Assembly: GCF_052055485.1 (NCBI RefSeq)
Contig: NZ_CP197171.1
Location: forward strand, 3,348,001-3,412,000
Length of the DNA: 64,000 nucleotides
DNA from: Amphibacillus sp052055485
GTDB taxonomy: Bacteria > Bacillota > Bacilli > Bacillales > Amphibacillaceae
Direction of reading: 5' to 3'
The notes under the pieces are model-generated. The model was not told the DNA's origin, made no database searches, and saw only the letters and a list, made by a program, of their open reading frames with translations. The translations under genes and the position numbers were made by a program. This document shows positions 17,983 to 27,083 of the stretch, one piece after another. Numbering within the stretch: position 1 is the stretch's first letter; every line of letters begins with the position of its first letter.

Positions 17983-19194
17983 TTAATCTCCTTGGTTCAT
18001 ATCAATTGTATTCACGATATTTTCTTTAACCGTAAAGTATACGTGTAAGTTTACTTTACCACTCTCAGTAGTCTGATGCAAAATTTTTTCGTCAATAATG
18101 GAGGTTGTCTGACCTAGATTACGGAGTAAGTTTTGGCGTGCTTGCTGCAGCCCAATAGCAATCGCTTGATCTTCGGATCTTTCAATCTTAGCAGGTACAA
18201 TTTCTTTATGAGTGTTTTTTTTAAATAAAATAGGAGGTGTCCAATCACCAATTGAAAAACCATGATTGCTTGATTCAACATATTCAAATTCAAAACCAGT
18301 TGAACGAAAACCCCAAATTGGGAGCTGAAAGGATCCTATTTGAAGATGATATTTATTAACAGTTTGTCCTGTTTCTGTTTGATACATTCCTTCGAGCGGA
18401 ATCGTCACTTGAGATTCATACCAAGTTGTCGCATATATTTCTGCCTCTGTTTCAGAACTTTCTTTTAAATCATCCTCTTCTGTATCCTTATCTTCAATAT
18501 GATTAAGCTCTCCAGTCACAAGTAGCTGTCCTTTTCTGACAAAATCGTTAACACCTACGAGGGGACGCCCTTTAGCTACAAACATCTCACTGATGACACC
18601 ATCTTTCTTAGCATAAAGGTGAGTTCTTCGTTGGTTATCTTGTTCAGGTGGTTGTTTTTTTGTAATCACTTCGAGTTGATAGGTAATCCCATTGGGGACA
18701 ATACCAACCCAGAGAATATCCGGATAATCATTTAATAATTTTCTTTGTATCTCAAGTGGATTATCAATCAGAAATTTAACCTGTCCTTTTTTAACACCAT
18801 AGTCTTCTAGAGTTGCTATTATATTTTCTCTCATTTCAGTTGAGACACCCTCTATTTCAATAAACCAAATGGACTGAGTTAAATAGAGGAAAAATAAAAT
18901 TGCAATTAGGAGAGTGACAAGTAATTGTTTAAATCCTTTAAGTTTCTGATAAAAAAATGGGAACCCTCTCTTTTTAACAAATGATAATTTATAATGTGTT
19001 TTTCTTCTTAATTGACGAATTCTTTTAATATCTTTTAAGTAAATATCACCCAAACATTCGAGATCTGATTGCTTTTTAATTGACCATACAGGGATTTGAT
19101 GCCGAACGCAGAAATCAAAAAAGCGTTCTGGATAATGTCCATTAACTTTTAAAGTGACAATTCCTTTGAGCCAAATTGGTTGGGTCTGTTTCAT
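17983..19194 (-). CDS. yqfD: sporulation protein YqfD
   Basis: Member of the YqfD/SpoIV-associated family, expressed in the mother cell in B. subtilis and needed for efficient sporulation. The 403-residue protein has a basic soluble head, one membrane helix at about residues 90-110 (LLVTLLIAILFFLYLTQSI), and a large C-terminal domain with an acidic insertion near 250-265. It overlaps yqfC by four bp, forming the usual yqfC-yqfD pair. Confidence 0.92.
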   Translation of the reverse strand: MKQTQPIWLKGIVTLKVNGHYPERFFDFCVRHQIPVWSIKKQSDLECLGDIYLKDIKRIRQLRRKTHYKLSFVKKRGFPFFYQKLKGFKQLLVTLLIAILFFLYLTQSIWFIEIEGVSTEMRENIIATLEDYGVKKGQVKFLIDNPLEIQRKLLNDYPDILWVGIVPNGITYQLEVITKKQPPEQDNQRRTHLYAKKDGVISEMFVAKGRPLVGVNDFVRKGQLLVTGELNHIEDKDTEEDDLKESSETEAEIYATTWYESQVTIPLEGMYQTETGQTVNKYHLQIGSFQLPIWGFRSTGFEFEYVESSNHGFSIGDWTPPILFKKNTHKEIVPAKIERSEDQAIAIGLQQARQNLLRNLGQTTSIIDEKILHQTTESGKVNLHVYFTVKENIVNTIDMNQGD

Positions 19195-19496
19195 TTTTCC
19201 ACTCCATTTTTTGTTGAACTTTCATCCATTTTTAATGAATCGATTTTTCCTTCTATTAATATTTCTGACGATAATAACATCTTAATCACTAATTCAGAGC
19301 CTTTAATGATTAATTGGCCATTTGTAATTTTAAGTATAATTTCTTGAGAAGTAAATCGTAATATACCTCGATGATTTTCAATATAAATATGAATATCGCC
19401 GATCATGGTTATCCGTGGCAAATTTAAATGGGTTGTGATCATCATGTTGGATTTTGTTTTCTTGAGATTATCGAAAAACGCTTGCAACTTACGCAC
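19191..19496 (-). CDS. yqfC: sporulation protein YqfC
   Basis: Small YabP/YqfC-family sporulation protein. Start set at GTG 19496, with GGAGG seven to eight bases upstream; the open frame continues to 19541 but that part contains the RBS. The 101 residues include the family core LPRITMIGDIHIYIENHRG and GQLIIKGSELVIK. Co-transcribed and overlapping with yqfD. The upstream gap (19497-19686) holds its probable sporulation promoter, which I did not identify. Confidence 0.92.
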   Translation of the reverse strand: MRKLQAFFDNLKKTKSNMMITTHLNLPRITMIGDIHIYIENHRGILRFTSQEIILKITNGQLIIKGSELVIKMLLSSEILIEGKIDSLKMDESSTKNGVEK

Positions 19497-19699
19497 GGAA
19501 TCGCCTCCTTCACTTCTCAAGATATGATATTTGTCTAGCAAACAGAACTAATCAATTAAAAAACTCATCTTTTACTGAATGGATTAGTCTTCATCATATT
19601 TTGAGCACAAAGGTTGAGTGGGTTTGAAACGAATTCTTGATTAACAGATGATTGTTCTAACTGGAAGTAGGAAACACCAAAAAAGCGGTTGTACAATAT

Positions 19700-19746
19700 A
19701 TAGCGTTGGTGAGTAAAAAAACAGAACTCATTGACGCTATATTTTT
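19700..19746 (+). terminator. terminator-like hairpin at the IS left end
   Basis: ATAGCGTTGGTGAGT pairs with ACTCATTGACGCTAT over 15 positions (three G-U pairs) and is followed by ATTTTTATTT. It would stop transcripts entering the IS from the left. A relic at 28807-28911 has the same hairpin with compensating base changes. Confidence 0.65.
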
Positions 19747-19795
19747 ATTTAAATATTTTATGATTTGTCTCATTTATAACTCACGTTATAAACCC

Positions 19796-19922
19796 GCAGT
19801 TAGCCGAACCTTCGCGTTCCATGGGCACGACCTCAGCTAGCTAAGAAAAGCTTAAAAAGCTTTTCTTAGCGGATCTTCGGACGCGTGCTGTTCCCATAGG
19901 AGTCTACGGTTCGGCTAACTGC
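19796..19922. repeat. 127-bp palindromic element within the IS
   Basis: Outer arms are a perfect 15-bp inverted repeat, GCAGTTAGCCGAACC at 19796-19810 and its complement at 19908-19922. The centre is a perfect 14-bp hairpin (GCTAAGAAAAGCTT, 19840-19870, AAA loop). The middle contains CTATGGGAACAGCACGCGTC on the minus strand, which resembles a common Bacillaceae intergenic repeat. It looks like a small MITE-like unit lodged in the IS leader. Confidence 0.7.
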
Positions 19923-19999
19923 TAATCATCAAATCGTCCGATTTGTCGCAGATCAATTTGTGATGGATGATTCATATTTTTAAATTTAAATATAGAAAA

Positions 20000-20063
20000 C
20001 AAGTGAGTTTCCCTTTAGAATTGAAGTCGACTAAAACCATAATCCTGGGAGGGAACTCACTTG
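20000..20063 (+). promoter_or_regulatory. hairpin that would mask the transposase RBS and start
   Basis: CAAGTGAGTTTCCCT at 20000-20014 pairs with AGGGAACTCACTTG at 20050-20063 (14 pairs, one bulged T). The 3' arm covers the GGGAGGG ribosome site and the TTG start. In long transcripts reading in from outside, the start would be closed, a known self-limiting device of IS elements. Confidence 0.6.
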
Positions 20064-21386
20064 TCTACTTGTAACGATATAAGATTTCTGATCGATGTTC
20101 AAGATGAAAATATAACTTTTTCACCTGGTTGTGTGACACTCGGTGAATACAACGGGAAGCCGTGTAAATTTATTAGTGGTGAATTGACTTATGACCCAAC
20201 ACATTGTGAAAAGTGTGGGATCAAGAATGAAAACTACGTCGTGATTAGAAATGGGAAACAAACATCTAGGATTACCTTGCCAATGGCGGGTACCTCATTA
20301 ACCTTTCTTAAACTAAAGAAACAGCGTTTTTTCTGTAAAGCGTGTCGGAGTAATTTTACGGCTAAAACCTCAATTGTTGAAACAAGCTGTCATATTTCAA
20401 ATCAATCAAAGGCGATGATTATTTTGAAAAGCGGTGAAGCACAGTCTATAAAATCACTTTCTAGAGATTGTTCTGTATCTTGGCACACTGCTCAACGAGA
20501 GATTGATAAAACAGCACAATCCATCAAGCACCATCACCAGGCATTACCCGAAAATTTATCATTTGATGAATTTAAATAGGCAAAAGGATTGATGGCCTTT
20601 GAATATATTAATGCTGAAACAGGTGATATTTTAGAAGCGCGTACAAGCCGTGTGATAAAAAATCATTTTATCGCTAACTATAGCCTTAATGACCGTCGAC
20701 ATGTCAAAACAATCACCATTGATATGAACGCTAGCTATGTTCATGTCATTCAAGAGATTTTCCCTCGGGCTGAGATTATCATTGACCGTTTTCACTTAGT
20801 TCAATTGATTAATCGATCAATGAATAAAACACGTGTGAAAATCATGAATCGATTCAAGACATCAAATCGTGAGGACATGAAAAAATACCGTCGGCTAAAG
20901 CGATACTGGAAGCTCATATTAAAAAGTGAAAGGAAACGATCTTCTACAAATGACAAATATTATTCTTTGTTTGGGCAACGGCTAGAGAAAAGTATTGTTG
21001 AAGAAATGTTAAACTATGATCCTGAGTTAAAAGCAAATGATGAACTTTATCAACGTTTATTAAAGGCGATTGACATGAACCTTTTTAAAGGATTAGAAAG
21101 TGTATTAAAAGAGCGAAGCTCTTCTCTTATCTCTAGTCACATGAGAACAAGCTTAAAGACGTTAAGAAAGCATCTCCCTTATATCAAGAATAGTTTTACG
21201 TATCCATATAATAATGGTCGAATGGAAGGAATAAACAACAAAATTAAGGTACTAAGTAAAGTAGCGTATGGCTATCGGAACTTTTATAATTATAAAAAAC
21301 GCATTATGATCCATTTCAAATTCAAAGCAATCGAAACAAAGTCATTAAATAATAACCAAAAAGAATCACGAATCAAAGCAGCCTAA
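20061..21386 (+). pseudogene. ISL3-family transposase, interrupted by an amber codon
   Basis: DDE transposase of the ISL3 family. Reading starts at TTG 20061 with GGGAGGG upstream. The N-terminal part has the zinc-binding cysteines (CEKCGIKN near residue 53 and FCKACRSNF near 93) and a helix-turn-helix (SLSRDCSVSWHTAQREI). Codon 173 is TAG at 20577-20579; the same frame then continues for about 265 residues through TITIDMNASYVHVIQEIFPRA and IDRFHLVQ, ending in the usual RMEGINNKIKVLSKVAYGYRN. Apart from the stop the frame is open over its whole length, about 441 codons, so inactivation looks recent, unless the stop is read through. Confidence 0.9.
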
Positions 21387-21463
21387 CGGCTACTTTGATT
21401 CGTGATAAACAACTAAATATATGTTGGCTAAAATTCCTCACCAACGTTACTTGACGTAGAACC

Positions 21464-21497
21464 AAAAAAGTAATCAAGCATTTCTGCTTGATTGCTT
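21464..21497 (-). terminator. terminator of the floA operon, carrying the IS target site
   Basis: On the minus strand AATCAAGCA pairs with TGCTTGATT around a GAAA loop, extended by two weaker pairs and followed by T6. The T6 (AAAAAA at 21464-21469) is the sequence duplicated on the other side of the IS. The terminator itself is intact. Confidence 0.85.
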
Positions 21498-21503
21498 TGA
21501 TTA

Positions 21504-21959
21504 TTATCTGTTATTTATTCGATAAGGCTTCTTTGCTCGTGGCTGACCTAAAACCTCGGACATAACAACCGTTCCAGCTAGACCCTTGCGATTCAAATAT
21601 TTTTTGATACCTAACTCTTCTTTTCTCATAGCATGGCTTTTTCTACGCGATACTAACAATTTATCTAGATCTTCTGCTGTTTGTTTAGCTTTTTTTTCTA
21701 AATGATCATAAGCCGCTTGAGTAGAAACATTTAAATCTTTTCGTAATTGATCTAACTGCTCAGTTTGCTGGTCCTCGACTTGATCCCCTGCCATTTCAAA
21801 TCTTCCAAGTGCTGACTGTTTAGGCTGGGGTTTAACTGTTTGTCGAGTAACTGGTTTCCTTTTTACTGTTTCTTTATTCCCTTTGTCACCGAATGATTTG
21901 AGCACAGCTCCGCCTATCATGATAATAAACGTCACTAAAGGAATTAAGATATCATCCAT
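21504..21959 (-). CDS. membrane-anchored coiled-coil protein of the floA operon
   Basis: 151 residues: an N-terminal membrane helix (DDILIPLVTFIIMIGGAVL), a basic Gln/Lys/Pro stretch, a helical charged segment (about 65-105) with heptad-like spacing, and a conserved-looking tail (KYLNRKGLAGTVVMSEVLGQPRAKKPY). I do not recognise a named family. It lies 26 bp after floA, where yqfB lies in B. subtilis, and is followed by a terminator. It probably works with the flotillin module. Confidence 0.75.
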   Translation of the reverse strand: MDDILIPLVTFIIMIGGAVLKSFGDKGNKETVKRKPVTRQTVKPQPKQSALGRFEMAGDQVEDQQTEQLDQLRKDLNVSTQAAYDHLEKKAKQTAEDLDKLLVSRRKSHAMRKEELGIKKYLNRKGLAGTVVMSEVLGQPRAKKPYRINNR

Positions 21960-21985
21960 GATTCCACTCCTTTCGGGTTTATTGC

Positions 21986-22987
21986 TTATTTTTCATCTGA
22001 ATCATCATCAGATATTTTCCCGATTGAATCACGCATATCTGTATCAGCATTGATATTCTTATAGTTCATATAATCCATTACACCCATATTCCCTGAACGT
22101 AAGGCTTCCGCAAGAGCCAATGGCACATCAGCTTCTGCTTCAACAACTTTAGCACGCATTTCTTCAACACGGGCCACCATTTCTTGTTCTTGAGCAACCG
22201 CCATTGCCCGACGTTCTTCAGCTTTTGCTTGAGCAATGTTTTTATCTGCTTCTGCTTGGTCAGTTTGCAGGATCGCACCAATGTTTTTACCGATATCCAC
22301 ATCCGCAATATCAATCGAAAGAATTTCAAATGCCGTTCCTGCATCTAATCCTCGATTTAATACATTGTGTGAGATAGAATCAGGATTTTCCAAGACCTTC
22401 TTATGGGAATCTGAACTACCAATCGTACTGACAACCCCTTCACCAACACGGGCAATAACAGTTTCTTCACCAGCACCACCGACAAGTCGGTCAATGTTTG
22501 CACGAACCGTAATCCGTGCTTTTGCTTTTACTTCAATCCCATCCATCGCAATCCCAGCAATAAATGGTGTTTCAATAACTTTAGGGTTTACACTCATTTG
22601 AACAGCTTGTAACACGTCACGACCAGCTAAGTCAATGGCCGCTGCCCGTTCAAAACTTAATTCAATATTCGCACGTTGTGCTGCGATTAATGCATTGACG
22701 ACTCGATCAACATTACCGCCCGCTAAATAATGACTCTCTAGCTGATTAATATTGACATCAACACCAGCTTTATGTGCCTTAATCAATGGATTAATAACAC
22801 GGTTAGGTACGACTCGACGCAGCCTCATTCCAACCAGTGTGAAAATACTTACCCTTACCCCTGCAGCTAAGGCACTAATCCAAAGTGCAACAGGAATAAA
22901 TGTTAACAAGATGACAATAGCGATGATAATGATACCAATAATAATAATTGGGAAAAAATCGCCTAATGAATCAAAGCCTGAATCCAT
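21986..22987 (-). CDS. floA: flotillin-like protein FloA (YqfA)
   Basis: Scaffold protein of functional membrane microdomains. 333 residues: an N-terminal hairpin membrane segment (FPIIIIGIIIIAIVILLTFIPVALWI), an SPFH/PHB-type domain, and a C-terminal Ala/Glu-rich coiled coil (QAEADKNIAQAKAEERRA). Length matches FloA of B. subtilis (331). It lies directly after the NfeD-type protease gene, the normal NfeD-flotillin pairing. Confidence 0.96.
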   Translation of the reverse strand: MDSGFDSLGDFFPIIIIGIIIIAIVILLTFIPVALWISALAAGVRVSIFTLVGMRLRRVVPNRVINPLIKAHKAGVDVNINQLESHYLAGGNVDRVVNALIAAQRANIELSFERAAAIDLAGRDVLQAVQMSVNPKVIETPFIAGIAMDGIEVKAKARITVRANIDRLVGGAGEETVIARVGEGVVSTIGSSDSHKKVLENPDSISHNVLNRGLDAGTAFEILSIDIADVDIGKNIGAILQTDQAEADKNIAQAKAEERRAMAVAQEQEMVARVEEMRAKVVEAEADVPLALAEALRSGNMGVMDYMNYKNINADTDMRDSIGKISDDDSDEK

Positions 22988-22989
22988 AA

Positions 22990-24330
22990 TTACTCTTCCT
23001 CCTCTTTAGTATGTTTACTTACAACAATTCGTGATCCAGCTACAGAAATAACTTTAATTGGTGTATTTTTAGCAATAAATCCACCTTCTGTAACTACATC
23101 TATTCTTTCTTTATCAACAACCACAGTACCTGAAGGTCTAAGCGGTGTAATAGCTGTTCCAATTTTCCCAACTAATTCATCTCGGTTAGCAGAAGAAACA
23201 TATCCCCGATCTGGAGTTTCAGCATCTTCCAAGATAATATATTTGAACAAACCTTTTTCTAGTCCAATTCGTTTATATAGAAAAATAGCTGTACCAATTG
23301 TCACGACAAGAGCAATTAAAAGACTAATACTCAGCTGTCTGATATTATCGGTTGCCATGAATAAAGAGGCTAAAATACTTAATGAACCGATCGCCCCAAG
23401 AATACCGCCTGGTACGAAGAATTCAGCGATAATCAGACCAACACCAAGGACTACTAATAGCAGAACCTCATATCCGGCAAAACCAGCTACCATATGACCA
23501 TAAAAGAAAAAGATAAGAGATATAATTCCAATTGAACCTGGTACACCAAAACCTGGAGAAAATAACTCAATAATTAATCCTAATCCAGCCAATGATAAAA
23601 GGATCGAAACGACAGTCGAATTCGTAAAAAATCGGGCAATTTCTTCAACAAAGGTTATTTCAACTTCTACAACATCTGCTTCAGCTAAACCTAACTCTGA
23701 TAATAATTCAGTTCGATGGTTGACTGTTCCATTTGAATAACCCACTTCTATGGCTGATACGGGGCCTAGAGTCAAATATTTACCTGCTGGTGCATTGTAT
23801 TCTGGTAAATCGATCTCTTTATCAGCCATTGCTTCTGCATAAACCCGGTCTCTTCCTTTGGACTCAGCAGCACTTCCCATTGCCTCTCGCCAATACGATT
23901 GCGCTTTTTCATCAGCCGCATTACCATCACCGGTAATGATACCACTAGCGCCAATTGTAGCTTGCGGATTCATATAAATATAATCAGCAAAAAGTGCGAT
24001 ATAAGAACCTGCCGATAAGGCTTGGCTTCTTATGTATGCCGTTTTGGGGATGGCAACATCTTGGATGATCTCACCAATATTATTCGCCGCATCTACCCGA
24101 CCGCCAGGCGTATTAATCTCAAAAATAATGTGATCAACATTCGCATCAACAGCCTCACTTGTTGTTCTTCGTAAAAATGCCTCTAGTCCACGCTCTACTT
24201 CTTTTTCAATTGGAATAACGTGAACAAGCTTTCCACTGCCATTATCTTGAGCTTTTATTTCACTGATATTAACTAAGCTTAAAGTAACGATGAATAAGAT
24301 AAAGAGAATGTGGGTAGAACGTCTTTTCAT
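22990..24330 (-). CDS. yqeZ: NfeD family membrane serine protease homologue (YqeZ)
   Basis: Long NfeD1b-type protein. 446 residues: a signal peptide, a ClpP-like domain (INTPGGRVDAANNI, then SQALSAGSYIAL with the likely nucleophile Ser), four to five membrane helices (about 235-350), and a C-terminal OB-fold NfeD domain ending VVSKHTKEEEE. It has a strong RBS (AAGGAGGTG). It is followed two bp later by floA; NfeD proteins are thought to process or organise their flotillin partner. A small hairpin at about 24359-24386 precedes it. Confidence 0.93.
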   Translation of the reverse strand: MKRRSTHILFILFIVTLSLVNISEIKAQDNGSGKLVHVIPIEKEVERGLEAFLRRTTSEAVDANVDHIIFEINTPGGRVDAANNIGEIIQDVAIPKTAYIRSQALSAGSYIALFADYIYMNPQATIGASGIITGDGNAADEKAQSYWREAMGSAAESKGRDRVYAEAMADKEIDLPEYNAPAGKYLTLGPVSAIEVGYSNGTVNHRTELLSELGLAEADVVEVEITFVEEIARFFTNSTVVSILLSLAGLGLIIELFSPGFGVPGSIGIISLIFFFYGHMVAGFAGYEVLLLVVLGVGLIIAEFFVPGGILGAIGSLSILASLFMATDNIRQLSISLLIALVVTIGTAIFLYKRIGLEKGLFKYIILEDAETPDRGYVSSANRDELVGKIGTAITPLRPSGTVVVDKERIDVVTEGGFIAKNTPIKVISVAGSRIVVSKHTKEEEE

Positions 24331-24410
24331 TACACCACCTCCTTTTTTAAAATTAAGGAAAGTGCCAGAATGCCTAACACTTTCCAGTCTATTATATCAT
24401 GAACTTGGCA

Positions 24411-24451
24411 AAAAATCCCCTTTTCATTAATAAACGATTAGGGGATTTTTG
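24411..24451 (-). terminator. Rho-independent terminator after yqeY
   Basis: AAAAATCCCC and GGGGATTTTT flank a 20-base loop, with T6 following on the minus strand. It separates the rpsU-yqeY transcript from the yqeZ-floA operon. Confidence 0.85.
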
Positions 24452-24471
24452 TTTCAAACTTTAAATATGTC

Positions 24472-24918
24472 TTATGATAAATGTTTTTGAACGATTGCAT
24501 TTACTTCTGATCCATCAGCTTTGCCCTTCACTTTTGGCATTAGCACACCCATCACTTTACCTAAATCTTGCTTTGTTGTTGCGTTCACTTGTTGGATCGT
24601 TTCAACAACAATTTGTTCAAGTTTATCACTTGATAGCTGTTCTGGCATGTATGCTTGTAACACAAGTATATCATTTTCATGTTTCTCTACAAGATCATCG
24701 CGTCCAGCTTCTTTAAATTCATGGAGGGAATCCTTTACCTGCTTTAATTCACGAGCTAAAACAGTTAATTCTTCATCTTCAGATAACTCATCCTTACCAA
24801 GCTTAATGGCTTCATTTTGTAATGAAGCTTTCACCATACGAATAACACTAAGCCTTTGCTTTTCTTTATTTCGCATAGCTGATTTCATATCTTGATTCAG
24901 AGATTCTAGTAATGACAT
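24472..24918 (-). CDS. yqeY: GatB/YqeY domain protein
   Basis: 148-residue helical protein homologous to the tRNA-binding tail domain of GatB. Signatures: RNKEKQRLSVIRMVKASLQNEAI and MPKVKGKADGSEVNAIV. Function in Gram-positives is unsettled; an aid to tRNA-dependent amidation is a guess from homology. It follows rpsU by about 50 bp, as in Bacillus. Confidence 0.94.
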   Translation of the reverse strand: MSLLESLNQDMKSAMRNKEKQRLSVIRMVKASLQNEAIKLGKDELSEDEELTVLARELKQVKDSLHEFKEAGRDDLVEKHENDILVLQAYMPEQLSSDKLEQIVVETIQQVNATTKQDLGKVMGVLMPKVKGKADGSEVNAIVQKHLS

Positions 24919-24966
24919 TTCGTTTCTACACCCTCTTTATAAGAAATAAATATTTCTTATATAAAA

Positions 24967-25140
24967 TTACTTACGCTTTCTAGCCGCTTCAGATTTCTTT
25001 TTACGACGAACACTAGGTTTTTCATAAAATTCACGCTTACGATATTCTGACAATGTTCCTGATTTTGATACATTGCGTTTAAAGCGACGAAGAGCATCTT
25101 CAAGAGACTCGTTTTTACGAACGCGAGTTGTGTTTGACAT
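24967..25140 (-). CDS. rpsU: 30S ribosomal protein S21
   Basis: 57 residues with the S21 signature VRKNESLEDALRRFKR and a very basic C-terminus (KPSVRRKKKSEAARKRK). The ATG at 25140 has GGAGGGAGG just upstream. The strong RBS and the position upstream of yqeY fit the Bacillus arrangement. Confidence 0.98.
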   Translation of the reverse strand: MSNTTRVRKNESLEDALRRFKRNVSKSGTLSEYRKREFYEKPSVRRKKKSEAARKRK

Positions 25141-25325
25141 GCTAATTTCCCTCCCTCCGAAGCATCAACAATTTAATGAGCCAAAATGATAGGTTCTTTT
25201 GTCTCTATGATATTATAATATAATGCTTTTTGTAGGTCAACTTTTTGTTTTAAGATCATCCATATCTGTTAATGGCTGTAAGCGATCTTATCTAGATATC
25301 ATTCTATGAATTAATAGTTTGATAG

Positions 25326-26690
25326 CTAACGAATGGATAAACTCGGTTCAGCTAACACTTTCACTAAAACACCTTCATTAATTGGATATCCTGATTTTGT
25401 TATTTTGACGCGAACAATCTCTCCAATTAAATCAGCCGACCCTGTAAATTGTACTTTTAAGTAATTATCTGAGTAGCCAACTAACAACTGTTGATCTCCC
25501 TCATCGGTCTGGTGCTTGATTTCTTCGGGGATCACCTCAACAACCGTTTGTTCATATTTTGAAGCATAGTTTTTTGCCTGTTGATCAGATAATGTAATTA
25601 ATTGATCAACCCGTTCACTTTTTACTTCTTCATCTACTTGGTCAGCCATCTTAGCAGCTGGTGTACCTGTTCGTTTCGAGAATGGAAAGACATGCAGTTC
25701 TGAGAAACCAATTTCTTGAATAAAACGATAAGTTTCTTCAAACTCTGCATCTGTTTCCCCTGGAAAACCAACGATCACATCAGATGTAACCGCTAAACCA
25801 GGTAAGGCTTGCTTAAGGCGATCAACTTGTTGCTTATAATAAGCGGTTGTATATTTTCTTCTCATGCTTTTTAATACACGATCAGAGCCTGCCTGTAAGG
25901 GGACATGCAAATGACGAACAATCTTCGTTGAACGATCAATCACCTGCATCACTTTTTCAGTAATCTGACTGGCTTCGATTGAAGAAATTCGAATTCGTTT
26001 TAACCCTTCCACTTTTGTTTCTAAGTCGGAAAGCAAATCAGCAAAATCATAATCTTTAAAGTCTTCACCGTAACCAGCTGTATGGATACCAGTTAAAACA
26101 ATTTCATTATAGCCAGCTTCTACAAGTTGTTGGGCTTGTTTTAAAACATTTTCTGGTTCTCTCGAGCGTAATAAGCCTCGTGACCATGGAATGATACAAA
26201 ATGTGCAAAAATTGTTACAACCTTCTTGGATCTTTAATGAGGCACGCGTTCGATCTGAAAAAACAGGAACATCCATCTCTTCAAAAACACGATTCTTCAT
26301 AATATTAGAAACACCATTAATGGGTTCGCGCGTTTTTTGATGTTCCTCAATATAAGGAATCATTTTCTCACGTTCTTGTGTACCCACAATAACATCGACA
26401 CCCGGAATTTCCATAATTTCTCCCGGTGATATTTGAGCATAACAACCTGTAACACAAACAACGGCCTCTGGGTTTTTCCGAATAGCACGACGAATCACTT
26501 GACGGCTTTTTTTATCACCTGTGTTTGTTACTGTACAAGTATTTATCACATAAATATCCGCTTCACGATCAAAGTCAACACGTTCATAGCCCTGTTTTTT
26601 GAATTTTTGCCATATACCTTCAGTTTCATAATGATTTACTTTGCAGCCTAATGTGTGGAAACTTACGGTTTTTGAACGCTTGTTATTCAT
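25326..26690 (-). CDS. mtaB: tRNA t6A37 methylthiotransferase MtaB
   Basis: Radical-SAM enzyme that converts t6A37 to ms2t6A37 in tRNAs reading ANN codons. 454 residues. The N-terminal UPF0004 domain supplies C16, C52 and C83 for the auxiliary cluster. The radical-SAM cluster is C158-x3-C162-x2-C165 in CNNFCTFC, and a TRAM domain lies at the end. The RBS before ATG 26690 is an ordinary one. A divergent gap of 640 bp follows, filled by a repeat element. Confidence 0.96.
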   Translation of the reverse strand: MNNKRSKTVSFHTLGCKVNHYETEGIWQKFKKQGYERVDFDREADIYVINTCTVTNTGDKKSRQVIRRAIRKNPEAVVCVTGCYAQISPGEIMEIPGVDVIVGTQEREKMIPYIEEHQKTREPINGVSNIMKNRVFEEMDVPVFSDRTRASLKIQEGCNNFCTFCIIPWSRGLLRSREPENVLKQAQQLVEAGYNEIVLTGIHTAGYGEDFKDYDFADLLSDLETKVEGLKRIRISSIEASQITEKVMQVIDRSTKIVRHLHVPLQAGSDRVLKSMRRKYTTAYYKQQVDRLKQALPGLAVTSDVIVGFPGETDAEFEETYRFIQEIGFSELHVFPFSKRTGTPAAKMADQVDEEVKSERVDQLITLSDQQAKNYASKYEQTVVEVIPEEIKHQTDEGDQQLLVGYSDNYLKVQFTGSADLIGEIVRVKITKSGYPINEGVLVKVLAEPSLSIR

Positions 26691-26837
26691 TATTCTATTT
26701 CATCCTTTCATAGTGCCTGTACTAACAGTTACCGTATATATAATAGCATAATGATACGTAGAAATAAATCAAATCAATCACTTGGATTTCTATCTTATTA
26801 GAAAGAGAGATTGGTACAAAATAAATAGGACAGGTTA

Positions 26838-27083
26838 TAAAACGAAACTTCAATCAGTGGGAGTTGGGCCTACAGGATGTAGGTCATGCAGATGTTTCCG
26901 GTGGGACGAGTAACCGCAAATGGCTTCGGTGGGGCGAGTCATCACACAAAGGAAAGCTACGAAGCATTTGCATCACAAGAATAAGTGTCTTACTTATTCT
27001 GAGCCCCAGTCCCAAGTCTTTTCGATGGGGTGAGTAATCGCAACCCCAAATGTTGACCCGAGTTTTACGGACGGCTATCTGTG
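26838..27083. repeat. 34-bp-unit repeat element, short copy
   Basis: Starts with ACGAAACTTCAATCAGTGG and ends with AGTTTTACGGACGGCTATCTG. Inside are degenerate units containing CGGTGGGACGAGTAACCGC, then a block (CACAAAGGAAAGCTACGAAG to the hairpin AATAAGTGTCTTACTTATT), then a last unit TCTTTTCGATGGGGTGAGTA. The same layout, with more units, is at 48026-48408. It occupies the mtaB-catalase gap (26691-27329); no gene is seen there. Confidence 0.8.

Larger units (their letters stand above)
19687..21463 (+). mobile_element. ISL3-family insertion sequence
   Basis: About 1.78 kb, bounded by imperfect 27-bp inverted repeats at 19687-19713 and 21437-21463. The two ends, read inward, share GGTT.TAC and CGTTGGTGAG. 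Both flanks carry CCAAAAAAG, a probable target duplication that overlaps the end by a base or two; ISL3 elements normally make 8-bp duplications. The element carries one transposase frame interrupted by an amber codon. Between the left end and the gene lie a terminator-like hairpin, a 127-bp palindrome and a hairpin covering the transposase RBS. It sits between yqfC and the floA operon, where B. subtilis has yqfB. Confidence 0.88.

Noticed and set aside
24356..24390. Hairpin GGAAAGTG/CACTTTCC before yqeZ as a riboswitch
   Set aside because: A simple stem with no conserved ligand motif and no terminator of its own.
22236..24895. Long plus-strand ORFs opposite floA, yqeZ and yqeY
   Set aside because: They are antisense shadows of well supported genes, with low-complexity Ser/Ile/Pro translations.
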